Assembly (NCBI GenBank): GCA_002294045.1
Contig: DBEP01000059.1
Coordinates: 1-23,779 of the forward strand
From: Lachnoclostridium sp. UBA903
GTDB lineage: Bacteria > Bacillota > Clostridia > Lachnospirales > Lachnospiraceae
Direction: 5' to 3'
DNA: 23,779 bases
Every line of letters starts with the position of its first letter. Position 1 is the first letter of the stretch. The position numbers and the translations under genes are program-made. This document shows, piece after piece, positions 15,398 through 23,756 of the stretch. Below the pieces are notes generated by a model that had not been told where the DNA came from, did no database searches, and saw only the letters and a program-made list of their open reading frames with translations.

Positions 15398-16492
15398 TTA
15401 CTCATATAAACAGGAAGCAATTTCTTCACTGTCTATATTTTCTGCATTATACCATTGACAGCCCGTATCAACATCGGCTACCGTTTCGCCTTTTGATGCC
15501 GCTACCGCTAATTTAACCGCATTATAACCGATGGATACCGGGTCCTGTGTAACAGAACCATAAAATACGCCTGATTTTACGGCATCGATTTGGAGGGCTC
15601 CTGAGTCAAATCCAACTGCGATTACTTTGTCTGCTCCAAGTTTATTCATACCTTCATTTGCATTGATAATACATTTTGCCGCAAATTCGTTGGAACCGTA
15701 GATTCCAATTAAGTCTGCTTTGTTAAGCAGTGTCAGCGCTTCTGTTTTCCCGGCATTATCGGTAACTTCAGTAGGGATTCTGACTTCAATGATAACCTTG
15801 GCACCCTCTACTTTTCTGTTATACTTATCATGACCCTCAACGGAGGATTTATCTTCGCCGATTAAGGATGACATTTTTTCCGCAAAACCTGCCGTGCGCT
15901 GTGTTATGGATTCGGAATTGGCTTCCTGGGCAACAATACCGATTCTTACCGTATTAGCAGGATCGGTTACTTTATCTTTAATTGCTTCATACATTTTTTC
16001 CGCCGCAAGTTCTCCGGCTTTGTAGTTATCCGTTGCCGCATTGGCCGGAACCGCACCTTCGGGTGCACCCGGAACACCGGAGTCAAAACCGATAATGGGA
16101 ATGCCTTTGGATTGGGCATTGGAAATGGAATCGATTGCCGCACTTGTATCCAGGGCTGCCAGACAGATGGCATCCGGTCCTTTGTTAATGGCATTGTTAA
16201 GCTGTTCAACCTGGGCGGCGATTGCGCCTTCCCCTTCCGGTCCCACAAAGTTCGTTGTTACATTAAGCTCTTCCGCCGCTTTTTCGGTTCCTTTTAAAAC
16301 CGCCTGCCAGAAGTCATGCTGGAACCCCTTAGCAACTATTTCTATCTGCAATTTGCCGCTGCTGTCCGTCCCGGTTGACTCCTGTGTACCTGTTGAGTCC
16401 GGTACTTCCGTTTTGCTGCCGCAGCCGGTTAACATCATTCCGGTTACTAATACCGCCCCAATCCCCATTGCTACTGCCTTTTTCAGTTTCAT
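15398..16492 (-). CDS. Sugar-binding lipoprotein of a ribose/xylose/galactose-class ABC importer
   Basis: A 364-residue extracellular binding protein. The N-terminus is a lipoprotein signal with lipobox LTGC and lipidated C24, followed by a Ser/Thr/Gly-rich linker (about 28-46) and a Peripla_BP_4/RbsB-type domain beginning LQIEIVAKGFQHDFW. Hallmarks include GIPIIGFDSGV, the ATDNYKAGELAA helix and AVGFDSG, as in pentose/hexose-binding proteins. It should deliver sugar to the permease and ATPase encoded just upstream on the same strand. GGAGGA lies about 8 nt before ATG 16492. It is the last gene of the importer operon, with two small hairpins before it that could raise its mRNA level. The exact sugar is not readable. 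Confidence 0.9.
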   Translation of the reverse strand: MKLKKAVAMGIGAVLVTGMMLTGCGSKTEVPDSTGTQESTGTDSSGKLQIEIVAKGFQHDFWQAVLKGTEKAAEELNVTTNFVGPEGEGAIAAQVEQLNNAINKGPDAICLAALDTSAAIDSISNAQSKGIPIIGFDSGVPGAPEGAVPANAATDNYKAGELAAEKMYEAIKDKVTDPANTVRIGIVAQEANSESITQRTAGFAEKMSSLIGEDKSSVEGHDKYNRKVEGAKVIIEVRIPTEVTDNAGKTEALTLLNKADLIGIYGSNEFAAKCIINANEGMNKLGADKVIAVGFDSGALQIDAVKSGVFYGSVTQDPVSIGYNAVKLAVAASKGETVADVDTGCQWYNAENIDSEEIASCLYE

Positions 16493-16510
16493 TCAAAATT
16501 TCCTCCTTAT

Positions 16511-16552
16511 TCTTAAAAAATTTAAGATATATTTACATCCTCTTTCAGGATG
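16511..16552 (-). promoter_or_regulatory. Two small hairpins between the permease and binding-protein genes
   Basis: CATCCT/AGGATG (16536-16541 and 16547-16552) and TCTTAAA/TTTAAGA (16511-16517 and 16521-16527) lie in the 84-nt intercistronic space. Such stems can shield the binding-protein mRNA from decay, which fits the need for excess binding protein. They are small, so some may be chance. Confidence 0.3.
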
Positions 16553-16576
16553 GTAAACCATATTAGTTTTTCTTTG

Positions 16577-17590
16577 TTAGTTTTTCTTTTTTATCCGGTT
16601 GCGGACATCCGCATATACTGCTACAATCAATACGAATCCGGTGATAAATAATTGGTAATGAGGCTGTAAACCGATAAACGGAAGACCTACCTTTAATATA
16701 CTCATAATAAATACACCAATGATGGTGCCTGCTACGGAGCCGATACCGCCTGCCAGGGAAGTTCCTCCGATAACCACACCCGCAATTGCGTCAAGTTCAA
16801 ATCCGTTGCCGGTTCCGGGCTGTACGGTTGAATATATGGCCACATAGGATACGGCTGCAATGCCTGCAAAGGTGCCGCTGATGATATAAGCGATAGTTTC
16901 CCATTTAACAATATTTACACCGGAAAGCCTGGTGGCTTCTTTGTTACTTCCAAGAGCAAGTATATATCTTCCTGTTTTCGTTTTGGTTAAAATAACTGCC
17001 ATAATGACTGCGGCGGCAATAAGGAAAACAAATCCGGTTGGAAATCCGGTATCCATTCCGCCGACAGGACCTGTGCGGAAAAGGGATTTATACCATCCGT
17101 CGCCGCTGGTCCGAAGAGGGAAGGTAATACTTTTGGTTCCGGTTATAATGGAACCCAAACCTCTTGTTACCATCATGGTACCCAGGGTTGCAATAAATGC
17201 AGGCAGTTTTAAAATTGAAACCATCAGGCCGTTTGCCAGACCGAACAATGCACCGATTAAAATAATCGCAATTAAAGCCAGGGGCAGCGGCAGTCCTTTT
17301 TCATACAATACACCGCCCATTAATGCGGAACATACCATAACCGTACCTATGGATAAATCAATCCCTCCCGTAATAATGACGAAGGTAACACCGATTGCCA
17401 GGAATCCGATATAATAGGAAGAATCAAATATGCTGATTAACGTATTGGATGTCCTGAAGGATGTGCTGAATACTGCAAAAAATACATAAATCAGTATCAA
17501 TGCCAGTATTGCAATTAATTTCTGCGTACCCATATTTTTAAATACCTGTTTCCAGGATAAAGCTGTATTATCTTTTACATCTGTTTTCAT
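16577..17590 (-). CDS. Sugar ABC importer permease, RbsC type
   Basis: This 337-residue membrane protein of the BPD_transp_2/RbsC family should form the translocation pore as a homodimer with the RbsA-like ATPase. Features include a cytoplasmic N-terminus to about residue 24, some ten hydrophobic helices, the family motif GGIDLSIGTVM (about 75-85) and the LPAFIATLGTMM segment (about 129-140) that couples to the ATPase. Length is slightly above RbsC. ATG 17590 has GGAG about 9 nt upstream. It follows the ATPase gene after a 128-nt space full of hairpins and precedes the binding-protein gene by 84 nt. Confidence 0.92.
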   Translation of the reverse strand: MKTDVKDNTALSWKQVFKNMGTQKLIAILALILIYVFFAVFSTSFRTSNTLISIFDSSYYIGFLAIGVTFVIITGGIDLSIGTVMVCSALMGGVLYEKGLPLPLALIAIILIGALFGLANGLMVSILKLPAFIATLGTMMVTRGLGSIITGTKSITFPLRTSGDGWYKSLFRTGPVGGMDTGFPTGFVFLIAAAVIMAVILTKTKTGRYILALGSNKEATRLSGVNIVKWETIAYIISGTFAGIAAVSYVAIYSTVQPGTGNGFELDAIAGVVIGGTSLAGGIGSVAGTIIGVFIMSILKVGLPFIGLQPHYQLFITGFVLIVAVYADVRNRIKKKN

Positions 17591-17634
17591 GTCCTTATAC
17601 TCCTATCTGCGTCTGTTCAGCACGCCTTCTAATC

Positions 17635-17720
17635 AGCATAGCGAAAATTACGCTTCTGCTTATGATATGAATCATATCCGTGTGCTCCGGCACGTTTTCT
17701 AGTACACAGAACTTTGTACT
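17635..17720 (-). promoter_or_regulatory. Cluster of four inverted repeats between the ATPase and permease genes
   Basis: Reading along the window: AGCA-t-AGCG with CGCT-tc-TGCT (17635-17660); the near-perfect palindrome GATATGAATCATATC (17664-17678); GTGC-TCCG-GCAC (17682-17693); and AGTACA/TGTACT (17701-17706 and 17715-17720), whose last arm overlaps the ATPase stop codon. They occupy most of the 128-nt intercistronic space. They probably act on the mRNA (processing or differential stability), because the reading direction and operon continue across them. Confidence 0.5.
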
Positions 17721-19212
17721 AATTTCTTAAGGTTGCCGCATGCATGATTTTCTCTTGTGTCGCCTCTTCAATGGAAAATTCTCCGGCGATTCTGCCTTCA
17801 CACATTACAAGAACTCTGTCACTCATTCTCAGAATCTCCGTTAATTCGGAAGAAATCATAATAATTGACTTTCCCTGCTTTGCTAATTCATTCATAAGGG
17901 AATAAATTTCACTCTTCGCGCCAACGTCAATTCCCCTTGTCGGTTCGTCAAATATAAGGATTTCACTGTCCTCAATCAGCCATTTTGCAATTACAACCTT
18001 CTGCTGGTTACCTCCGGATAAATTCTTTACGTACTGATCTACGGAAGGTGTTTTTATCTTTAGCATATCCACATATTTTCCGGCGTCTTTTTTTATTCTC
18101 CTGTCATTGATAAAGAGTCCGGAACAATATTTTTCCAGGGACGCCATAACAGAATTATCCGCTACGGTTTTCTCAACAATGATTCCGAAACGCTTTCTGT
18201 CCTCCGATAAATATCCGATTCCGCATTTTACCGCATCCATTGGATTTTTGATGGTCACTTCTTTTCCGTTTACATAGATTTTTCCGCCGTCAGCTTCATC
18301 TGCCCCAAACAGCGCCCGGGCTGTTTCCGTCCGTCCGGCTCCCATAAGCCCTGAAAAGCCCAGTATTTCACCTTTTCTTAAATCAAAGCTCACATCTTTT
18401 ACCAATTTTCCTGCATTTAAGTTTCTGACGCTTAAAACAACCGGTGCATTCTCCGGTACATTGCTCTTTTCTTTCGGTGCTTCATATATGACACGGCCAA
18501 CCATCATACTGATAATGTCATCTTTCGTACATTCCTTCGTAATAAGGGTCCCTACATATTCCCCGTCTCTCATAACGGTTACGCGGTCTGTAATCTGGCT
18601 GATCTCGTCCATCCTGTGAGAAATATAGATGATACCGATTCCTTTGCTGCGCAGATCCCGGATAATCTTAAATAGCTCCGCGATTTCTGCTTCCGTCAGC
18701 GCCGCCGTCGGCTCATCAAATACAATTACTTTGGCATCTGCGGAAATTGCCTTGGCTATTTCAACCATCTGCTGCCTGCCTACGGTTAAATTCCCCATTA
18801 TTTCCTTGGGATTGATGACAATGTTTAATTTTTGGAACAGTAATTCCGCCTGCCTGTTATTGGCTTTATCATCAATGAATCTGCCTTTCCTGTTTTCTTT
18901 TCCAATAAACAGGTTCTGGGCAACCGTAAGATGGTTCATCATATTTAATTCCTGATGTACAATAACAATACCTGCATCCTGGGCTTCCCTGGGGTTTTTA
19001 AATTCCGCTTCTTTCCCTTCAAACCGGATGGAGCCGCTGTCTTTACTGTAAATTCCGGTCAGTATCTTCATCAAAGTAGACTTGCCGGCACCATTTTCCC
19101 CCATAAGAGCATGAACCTCACCGGCTTTTAAATCAAGTCTTGCCTGCTTTAATGCGCTGACACCGGCAAAAGCCTTATCGATTCCTTCCATGGAGATTAA
19201 TGTTTTATCCAT
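17719..19212 (-). CDS. Sugar ABC importer ATPase with two nucleotide-binding domains, RbsA/MglA/XylG type
   Basis: This 497-residue cytoplasmic ATPase carries two fused domains. The first has Walker A GENGAGKST (38-46), signature LTVGRQ (142-147) and Walker B VFDEP (164-168). The second has a degenerate Walker A GLMGAGRT with Lys replaced by Arg (294), then intact LSGGNQQ (398-404) and IFDEPTRGID (420-429). One working and one degenerate site is the family norm. The C-terminus (MHAATLRN) is typical. I chose ATG 19212, preceded by AAGG about 10 nt away; a GTG at 19236 keeps the frame but has no good site. It is the first gene of the importer operon. Confidence 0.94.
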   Translation of the reverse strand: MDKTLISMEGIDKAFAGVSALKQARLDLKAGEVHALMGENGAGKSTLMKILTGIYSKDSGSIRFEGKEAEFKNPREAQDAGIVIVHQELNMMNHLTVAQNLFIGKENRKGRFIDDKANNRQAELLFQKLNIVINPKEIMGNLTVGRQQMVEIAKAISADAKVIVFDEPTAALTEAEIAELFKIIRDLRSKGIGIIYISHRMDEISQITDRVTVMRDGEYVGTLITKECTKDDIISMMVGRVIYEAPKEKSNVPENAPVVLSVRNLNAGKLVKDVSFDLRKGEILGFSGLMGAGRTETARALFGADEADGGKIYVNGKEVTIKNPMDAVKCGIGYLSEDRKRFGIIVEKTVADNSVMASLEKYCSGLFINDRRIKKDAGKYVDMLKIKTPSVDQYVKNLSGGNQQKVVIAKWLIEDSEILIFDEPTRGIDVGAKSEIYSLMNELAKQGKSIIMISSELTEILRMSDRVLVMCEGRIAGEFSIEEATQEKIMHAATLRN

Positions 19213-19268
19213 ACCGTTTTCACCTTCCCTTTTCACATTTTCTCGGCCCCTGCCTTAACTGTAAGCAT

Positions 19269-19297
19269 ATTGTATCCCTGCGTTCCGGTTAATTTAA
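19269..19297 (-). promoter_or_regulatory. Weak candidate promoter of the importer operon
   Basis: The importer operon needs a start between the terminator at 19311 and the ATPase gene. TACAAT (19274-19269) is a good -10 on the minus strand; 17 bp upstream there is only TTAAAT (19297-19292), a poor -35. A promoter lacking a good -35 is what is expected if an AraC-type activator is required. The assignment is an inference from position. Confidence 0.3.
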
Positions 19298-19310
19298 TAG
19301 ATAATCTTAT

Positions 19311-19357
19311 AAAAAAAGGTTAAAATATTACTTTCGTAACATTTTAACCTTTTTATT
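19311..19357 (-). terminator. Intrinsic terminator after the sensing operon
   Basis: A stem of about 19 bp with a 4-nt loop (arms 19311-19331 and 19336-19354) is centred 86 nt after the stop of the membrane-tethered binding protein. In minus-strand RNA the single mismatch becomes a U.G pair and the stem ends in seven U, so it should stop the regulator-kinase-binding protein transcript. The plus strand also has a U-rich exit, so it may work both ways. Confidence 0.8.
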
Positions 19358-19418
19358 CTGCCGTTTTGTTGTTTGTTTCTCTTTTATTGTATTGTTTTTT
19401 TATTGTTTCCGGAATAAA

Positions 19419-20399
19419 TCAATCTTCCACGAAGGGAAACAGCAGCTTCTGATTCAGGCCGGAATACATATTGTCTTTGGTAATTAAGGTGGAGCCGGAA
19501 TCGACTTCCTTTTTTACCTTTTCTCCTCTTATGAGCTTAACGGCGCTCTCTACCCCCAGATATCCCATATTGAAGGCCTTTTGAATCACAATGGCCTCAT
19601 AAATACCTTCTTCCAGATATTTAATCTGTTCCCTTGCATTGTCAAAACCGATTATCTTAATGGACTCTTCCAGCCCCAGTTCTTTTACCGCGGTTCCGGC
19701 CCCCACGGAAGCATATTGGTTAAGTCCGGCGATAACTCTGATTTTAGGATGTTCTCTAAGCATTTCTTTGGTAAGCTCTTCCGCCTTTTTATAGTCAGAA
19801 TCACAGAATACCACATCTACAATTTTATCCTTGTCGTCGGTTAATCCCATGCGTATGCCTTCTTCCCTGTCAATAGCCGTGGAAGTTCCCTTTACATGGC
19901 TGATAATGCCGATTTCATCCCCGTCCTGTATAAGCTGCTTCATAAGGGCACCCATACGGATGCCGGCCTGGTAATTATCCGTGGCAATCACCGCATCGGC
20001 TATATTATCTTTAATTTCAGAATCAATCAACACCAGCTTAATGTTATTCTCAACTATTAATCTTGCAGTGCCATTGGTTTTCTCGTAGTCCGCCGCCGCA
20101 AGCACTATGGCTCCCGGTTTTTCCTTAATAGTCTGTAAAATGATTTCATTTTGCTTTTCATAATCGTCTTCCGTCTCCGGACCCCGGATGAACAGTTCCA
20201 TCCCATACTCCGAGGCTGCCAGGCTGGCCCCGTCCATAATGGAACGCCAGAATCCGTTACTTTCATCCATACTTTTAATGATACATACGATTTTTTGCAT
20301 TTCAGGCGGTTTTGTCTGCCAGCTGTACAATATAATCAGAACCATACAAATGAAAAGAAATACCAGGCTCTTTTTCACATAAGACTTTAAAGATTTCAT
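19419..20399 (-). CDS. Membrane-tethered sugar-binding sensor protein (XylFII-like)
   Basis: This 326-residue protein has the same RbsB-type fold as the importer's binding protein: KIVCIIKSMDESNGFW at the domain start, the ATDNYQAGIRMG helix and IIGFDNARE. It has no lipobox Cys after its single N-terminal hydrophobic segment (about 11-27), so it is probably anchored by an uncleaved helix. Its ATG overlaps the kinase stop as ATGA, with AAGGTG upstream, so it is made with the kinase. In Clostridium, the related membrane-anchored XylFII binds xylose and controls the LytS kinase. By analogy this protein should be a sensor, not a transport component. The ligand is unknown. Confidence 0.85.
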   Translation of the reverse strand: MKSLKSYVKKSLVFLFICMVLIILYSWQTKPPEMQKIVCIIKSMDESNGFWRSIMDGASLAASEYGMELFIRGPETEDDYEKQNEIILQTIKEKPGAIVLAAADYEKTNGTARLIVENNIKLVLIDSEIKDNIADAVIATDNYQAGIRMGALMKQLIQDGDEIGIISHVKGTSTAIDREEGIRMGLTDDKDKIVDVVFCDSDYKKAEELTKEMLREHPKIRVIAGLNQYASVGAGTAVKELGLEESIKIIGFDNAREQIKYLEEGIYEAIVIQKAFNMGYLGVESAVKLIRGEKVKKEVDSGSTLITKDNMYSGLNQKLLFPFVED

Positions 20400-22171
20400 T
20401 GTACACCTTCTTCCGCAGGAAGCATAATACTTACAATAGTTCCTTCATTTACCCTGCTTTCATATTTCAGTCCATATTCTTCCCCGTAATGCAGCTTTAA
20501 TCTGCGGTTTACATTTTCCACCGCTATCCCGCCTCGTTTGCCGTCCCTTTCTTTTTTGTCCAATATATGAAGAAGGGTATCTTCATCCATACCGACTCCG
20601 TTGTCTATTACCTGAAGCAGAATGCCGTTTTCCGTTTTCCCGCCTTTTATAATAACGATTCCTTTGGTTTCCCTGTATTTAATTCCATGGTAAATGGCGT
20701 TCTCCACCAGAGGCTGAAGGGTAAGCTTAACAATAAGGCAGGAATAGATTTCAGGATCCACATCAATTTCAAAGGCAAGCTGGTCCCGGTACCGCATCTT
20801 CTGAATGGTCAGATAGCTCCTGACATAGTCCACTTCTTTTTCAATGGTTACCAGTTCTTCTTCATTGCTGATGCTCTGCCTTAATAGCTTTGCCAGGGAG
20901 GCTGTCATAATAACTACTTCCCGGTTGCCTGCCCCTTCCGCCATCCATACTATGGAATCCAGTGTATTATAGAGAAAATGGGGATTAATCTGAGCCTGCA
21001 AAGCCCTTAATTCTAATCTGTATTTTTCTTTTTGGCTTCTGCTTTTTTCTTCCATTAGGTTCTGGATTTCATTGGTCATGGTATTAAAGGATTTATACAG
21101 CATGGCAATCTCGCTGTCCCCCCTTTCGGTTAACTGTATTTCCTTAAAGTTGCCTTTCTCCACTTCCTTCATGGAATTGCGCAGTTCCGTAATCGGTTTC
21201 GTCAGCTTGTCCGAAAACAGGACTGCAATCACCAGGGCACCCAGCAATAAAAGAACGGCACTTTGAAAATAGATTCTCTGGGTTTCCTCTCTGCCGGAAA
21301 AAAGCTCATTGATATTGGCTACTCCTACCACGGTCCAGCCTGTTTTTTCCGAAGTGGACATGGTATATAATTTTTCTTCGTTATCCACTTCGGTTATAAA
21401 GTGGTCCTCTTTACAGGAAATTATTTCGGTAATCTTTTCTCTTCTCAGTCCGGTATAAATAAGCTGCTGCTTCGGATGGTAAATAATCTCACCGTTTTCA
21501 TCAATCAGAAATAAATATCCTTTATTGCCGATATTAATATTCTGGCACAGGTTTGTAATGGAACTGTAATTTAAATCCACCAGCAGTGCTCCCAGGATGT
21601 CCCCTGTTTCCTTGGTTCGTATTGCCTTGCTTAAGGTTACCACCCATTTATAATCGTCATAAACCAGATTCTGCACGTGAGAAGAGGAAAGGACCCTTCT
21701 GCCGTCTGCTGCAACGGCCTTTTTGTACCAGTCCATTGCCTTAACGTCCACATTGGGATTAATCATGTGATTGCCGCGGTTTAAGACATTCCTGCCGTTT
21801 TCACCGTAAATGACGATATTGTAAATATCCTCTCTCATATTCAAGACAGTCTCAAATAAGGACAATATTCTTTCATAAAGAATTTCTTCCCTGTCCCCCG
21901 TCAGTCCGCTGCCGGATAAATACTCCCTGACATCCATATTGCTTACCACTATGGTCGATATATTTTCCATGTAGCTGATATACTCATCAATATCCGAATT
22001 AACCTGTCCGATTAACTGTTTTGTGTATTCGGTGGAATTCTCAATGACCGCTTTCCGGGTTACACGGATTGAAATACCCAAGAATACAAATACCGCGCAT
22101 AAAATCAGGGCGGAAAAAAGAAATATGGTGTTCATCCGTATGCTTTTAAATGGAAGCCTTATAAATTTCAT
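20396..22171 (-). CDS. Sensor histidine kinase, YesM/LytS-type with extracellular Cache-like domain
   Basis: This is a 591-residue membrane kinase. In order: TM1 (about 14-33), an extracellular dCache-like domain (about 40-295, with the WYKKA and GALLVDLNYSSI segments), TM2 (about 303-320), HAMP (about 321-373), and a His_kinase module with phospho-acceptor H398 in QINPHFLYNTL. The ATPase part follows, with N491 in LVENAI, DNGVGM (523-528) and the glycine-rich GGIAVENV. It should phosphorylate the response regulator encoded just upstream. Two starts fit: ATG 22183 or ATG 22171. I prefer 22171, with GGGTG 5 nt upstream, though both sites are weak. A 9-bp hairpin lies just before it. Confidence 0.93.
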   Translation of the reverse strand: MKFIRLPFKSIRMNTIFLFSALILCAVFVFLGISIRVTRKAVIENSTEYTKQLIGQVNSDIDEYISYMENISTIVVSNMDVREYLSGSGLTGDREEILYERILSLFETVLNMREDIYNIVIYGENGRNVLNRGNHMINPNVDVKAMDWYKKAVAADGRRVLSSSHVQNLVYDDYKWVVTLSKAIRTKETGDILGALLVDLNYSSITNLCQNINIGNKGYLFLIDENGEIIYHPKQQLIYTGLRREKITEIISCKEDHFITEVDNEEKLYTMSTSEKTGWTVVGVANINELFSGREETQRIYFQSAVLLLLGALVIAVLFSDKLTKPITELRNSMKEVEKGNFKEIQLTERGDSEIAMLYKSFNTMTNEIQNLMEEKSRSQKEKYRLELRALQAQINPHFLYNTLDSIVWMAEGAGNREVVIMTASLAKLLRQSISNEEELVTIEKEVDYVRSYLTIQKMRYRDQLAFEIDVDPEIYSCLIVKLTLQPLVENAIYHGIKYRETKGIVIIKGGKTENGILLQVIDNGVGMDEDTLLHILDKKERDGKRGGIAVENVNRRLKLHYGEEYGLKYESRVNEGTIVSIMLPAEEGVQ

Positions 22172-22187
22172 TTTTACACCCATTGCA

Positions 22188-22209
22188 TATCGCAAGCAGG
22201 CTTGCGATA
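22188..22209 (-). promoter_or_regulatory. 9-bp perfect hairpin just before the kinase start
   Basis: TATCGCAAG and CTTGCGATA pair perfectly around a 4-nt loop, ending 5 nt before ATG 22183 and 17 nt before ATG 22171. In the mRNA it sits right at the ribosome landing zone of a gene with a weak binding site, so it may limit or tune kinase synthesis relative to the regulator. Confidence 0.5.
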
Positions 22210-22224
22210 CTGCCACAAATAAAT

Positions 22225-22281
22225 AGGTTGAAAGAATCTGTTAGTGGCGCCCTTTCTTCATACTTTATTTTCTTTCAACCT
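22225..22281 (-). promoter_or_regulatory. 12-bp stem-loop at the response-regulator stop codon
   Basis: AGGTTGAAAGAA (22225-22236) and TTCTTTCAACCT (22270-22281) are perfect 12-bp inverted arms with a 33-nt loop. The outer arm includes the last base of the response-regulator stop codon. A moderately U-rich run follows on the minus strand, so it may be a partial terminator that lowers expression of the kinase and sensor genes, or a 3'-end stabiliser. Confidence 0.45.
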
Positions 22282-23756
22282 TACACCTGCCTTACTCCTT
22301 TGGCATATTCCCTGGGTGTCATACCAGTATATTTTTTAAAAGTGACGGCAAAATAATGAGGGTCGGTAAAACCTACCCTTTCCGCAATTTCATAGACTTT
22401 CATGGTGGTATTCGTCAATAATTCCATGGATTTATTCATACGTTTTTTGGTCAGTGCTTCTATAAAGGTTTCTCCCGTATACCTTTTAAAAATAATACTG
22501 AAATAACTCATACTAATGGATAATTCAGAGCAGATGGACTGCAGGCTTAACTCGGGGTTTGAATAGTTTTCTTCAATATATTCCCTGGCCAGTATTGCCT
22601 GTTTTTTACCGAAACTGTCTCTTTGCTCCTGCAGAATAGTGCTTATATGGAGACAGTAATTCAGGACATTCTTTTCCACCTCATACAGAGTCTTTCTGCT
22701 GTACAAAAGCTGCAGTAAATCGCTTTGTTTTTCTGAAAAGCTTTCCTCCGTCAGGTCCGCACTTTCTAACAGATTGCTGATTGCAACAATTATATTCTGT
22801 ACATAGATATAAATCCGGGCCGTAGATATATTAAATTTTCTAAGCTGCATCATAATGCCGTTCAAAACCCGGGTTATATCCCTCTCACTGTTGATTTTCA
22901 CCGCAAGAGCCAGTTTTTTGATGTCTTCGCTGATATCCAGATTTTTGACCATATCCATCCTTCCGAAATCCCGTATATCAAGAATCCGGCTGTCTCCGTA
23001 TAAAAACCGGTATTCCAATGCCGACAGAGCACTTTCATAAGATTTATTAATCCGGCTTAAAGAAGTTACTTTATTTCCGATACCAAAGGTAATTTCCAGC
23101 CCAAAGTGAAGGTCCAATATTTTTTTACATTCCTCATAAATAGCAGTTAACCGGGTTATCTGTCCGTCTTCCGTATCATCACCGGAAAGTATGACCGTAT
23201 CATTGTTGATATCCTGGAATACAATAATATTTTCTTCCTTTTCTGTCATCTCCTCCAATATATTAAACAGGATAAATGCGGGCAAATCCTTTTTCGCTTC
23301 CGGCGACATTTTTAAAAATTCCTCCGCATTTTCAACGATAACTATGGCGGTCTTAAAACAGCTGCCCCGTACGTTTATGCCCAATTCCCTCAACTTATCG
23401 CGTATTTCTTCCTCCGACCGCTCTTTATTGAGCCCTTCTATAATCTGATTTAAATATCTGGTTCTGATAATCGGCAGATTTTTATTATACGCACCGGTAA
23501 GTTTTTTCAGGCTTTCTTTTTTGCTTTTCTCCCGGGACAGGGTTTCTTTCACCCGAAGCAGTATCTCGCTTAGTTCCGCCACCGTAACAGGTTTTAGCAC
23601 ATATTCCATAACCTGGTATTTTACGGCCATCTTGGCATATTCAAATTCATTGTAGCCGCTTAATATAATAACCCGGGTATCGGGATAGTTTTCATAAATA
23701 TGTCTGGATAATTCCAGTCCGTCCACAAAAGGCATACAGATATCCGTAATCAGCAA
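22281..23756 (-). CDS. Response regulator with AraC-type DNA-binding domain, YesN type; 5' end missing
   Basis: The visible part (491 residues) starts inside the receiver domain: LITDICMP carries the phospho-acceptor Asp (visible residue 5), with switch Ser in ILSGYNEF (33) and conserved Lys-Pro in YVLKPV (55-56). A long YesN-type middle region follows, then a C-terminal AraC HTH pair (about 390-485; LSLQSICSELSISMSYFS and YEIAERVGFTDPHYFA). About 50 N-terminal residues, including the acidic pocket, lie beyond the window edge. The TTG at 23756 is only where the frame opens; an in-frame stop lies two codons upstream. The last bases encode NKALYII in another frame, like the receiver's second helix, which suggests an indel at the contig end. 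It should activate the importer operon. Confidence 0.88.
   Translation of the reverse strand: MLITDICMPFVDGLELSRHIYENYPDTRVIILSGYNEFEYAKMAVKYQVMEYVLKPVTVAELSEILLRVKETLSREKSKKESLKKLTGAYNKNLPIIRTRYLNQIIEGLNKERSEEEIRDKLRELGINVRGSCFKTAIVIVENAEEFLKMSPEAKKDLPAFILFNILEEMTEKEENIIVFQDINNDTVILSGDDTEDGQITRLTAIYEECKKILDLHFGLEITFGIGNKVTSLSRINKSYESALSALEYRFLYGDSRILDIRDFGRMDMVKNLDISEDIKKLALAVKINSERDITRVLNGIMMQLRKFNISTARIYIYVQNIIVAISNLLESADLTEESFSEKQSDLLQLLYSRKTLYEVEKNVLNYCLHISTILQEQRDSFGKKQAILAREYIEENYSNPELSLQSICSELSISMSYFSIIFKRYTGETFIEALTKKRMNKSMELLTNTTMKVYEIAERVGFTDPHYFAVTFKKYTGMTPREYAKGVRQV

Noticed and set aside
16041..16556. A long plus-strand frame opposite the sugar-binding lipoprotein gene
   Set aside because: It is antisense to a well-supported gene and is rich in Pro/Ser/Ala, as expected from reading the opposite strand.
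19237..19310. A catabolite-repression (cre) operator upstream of the importer operon
   Set aside because: I found no sequence close to the cre consensus TGWAANCGNTNWCA there.
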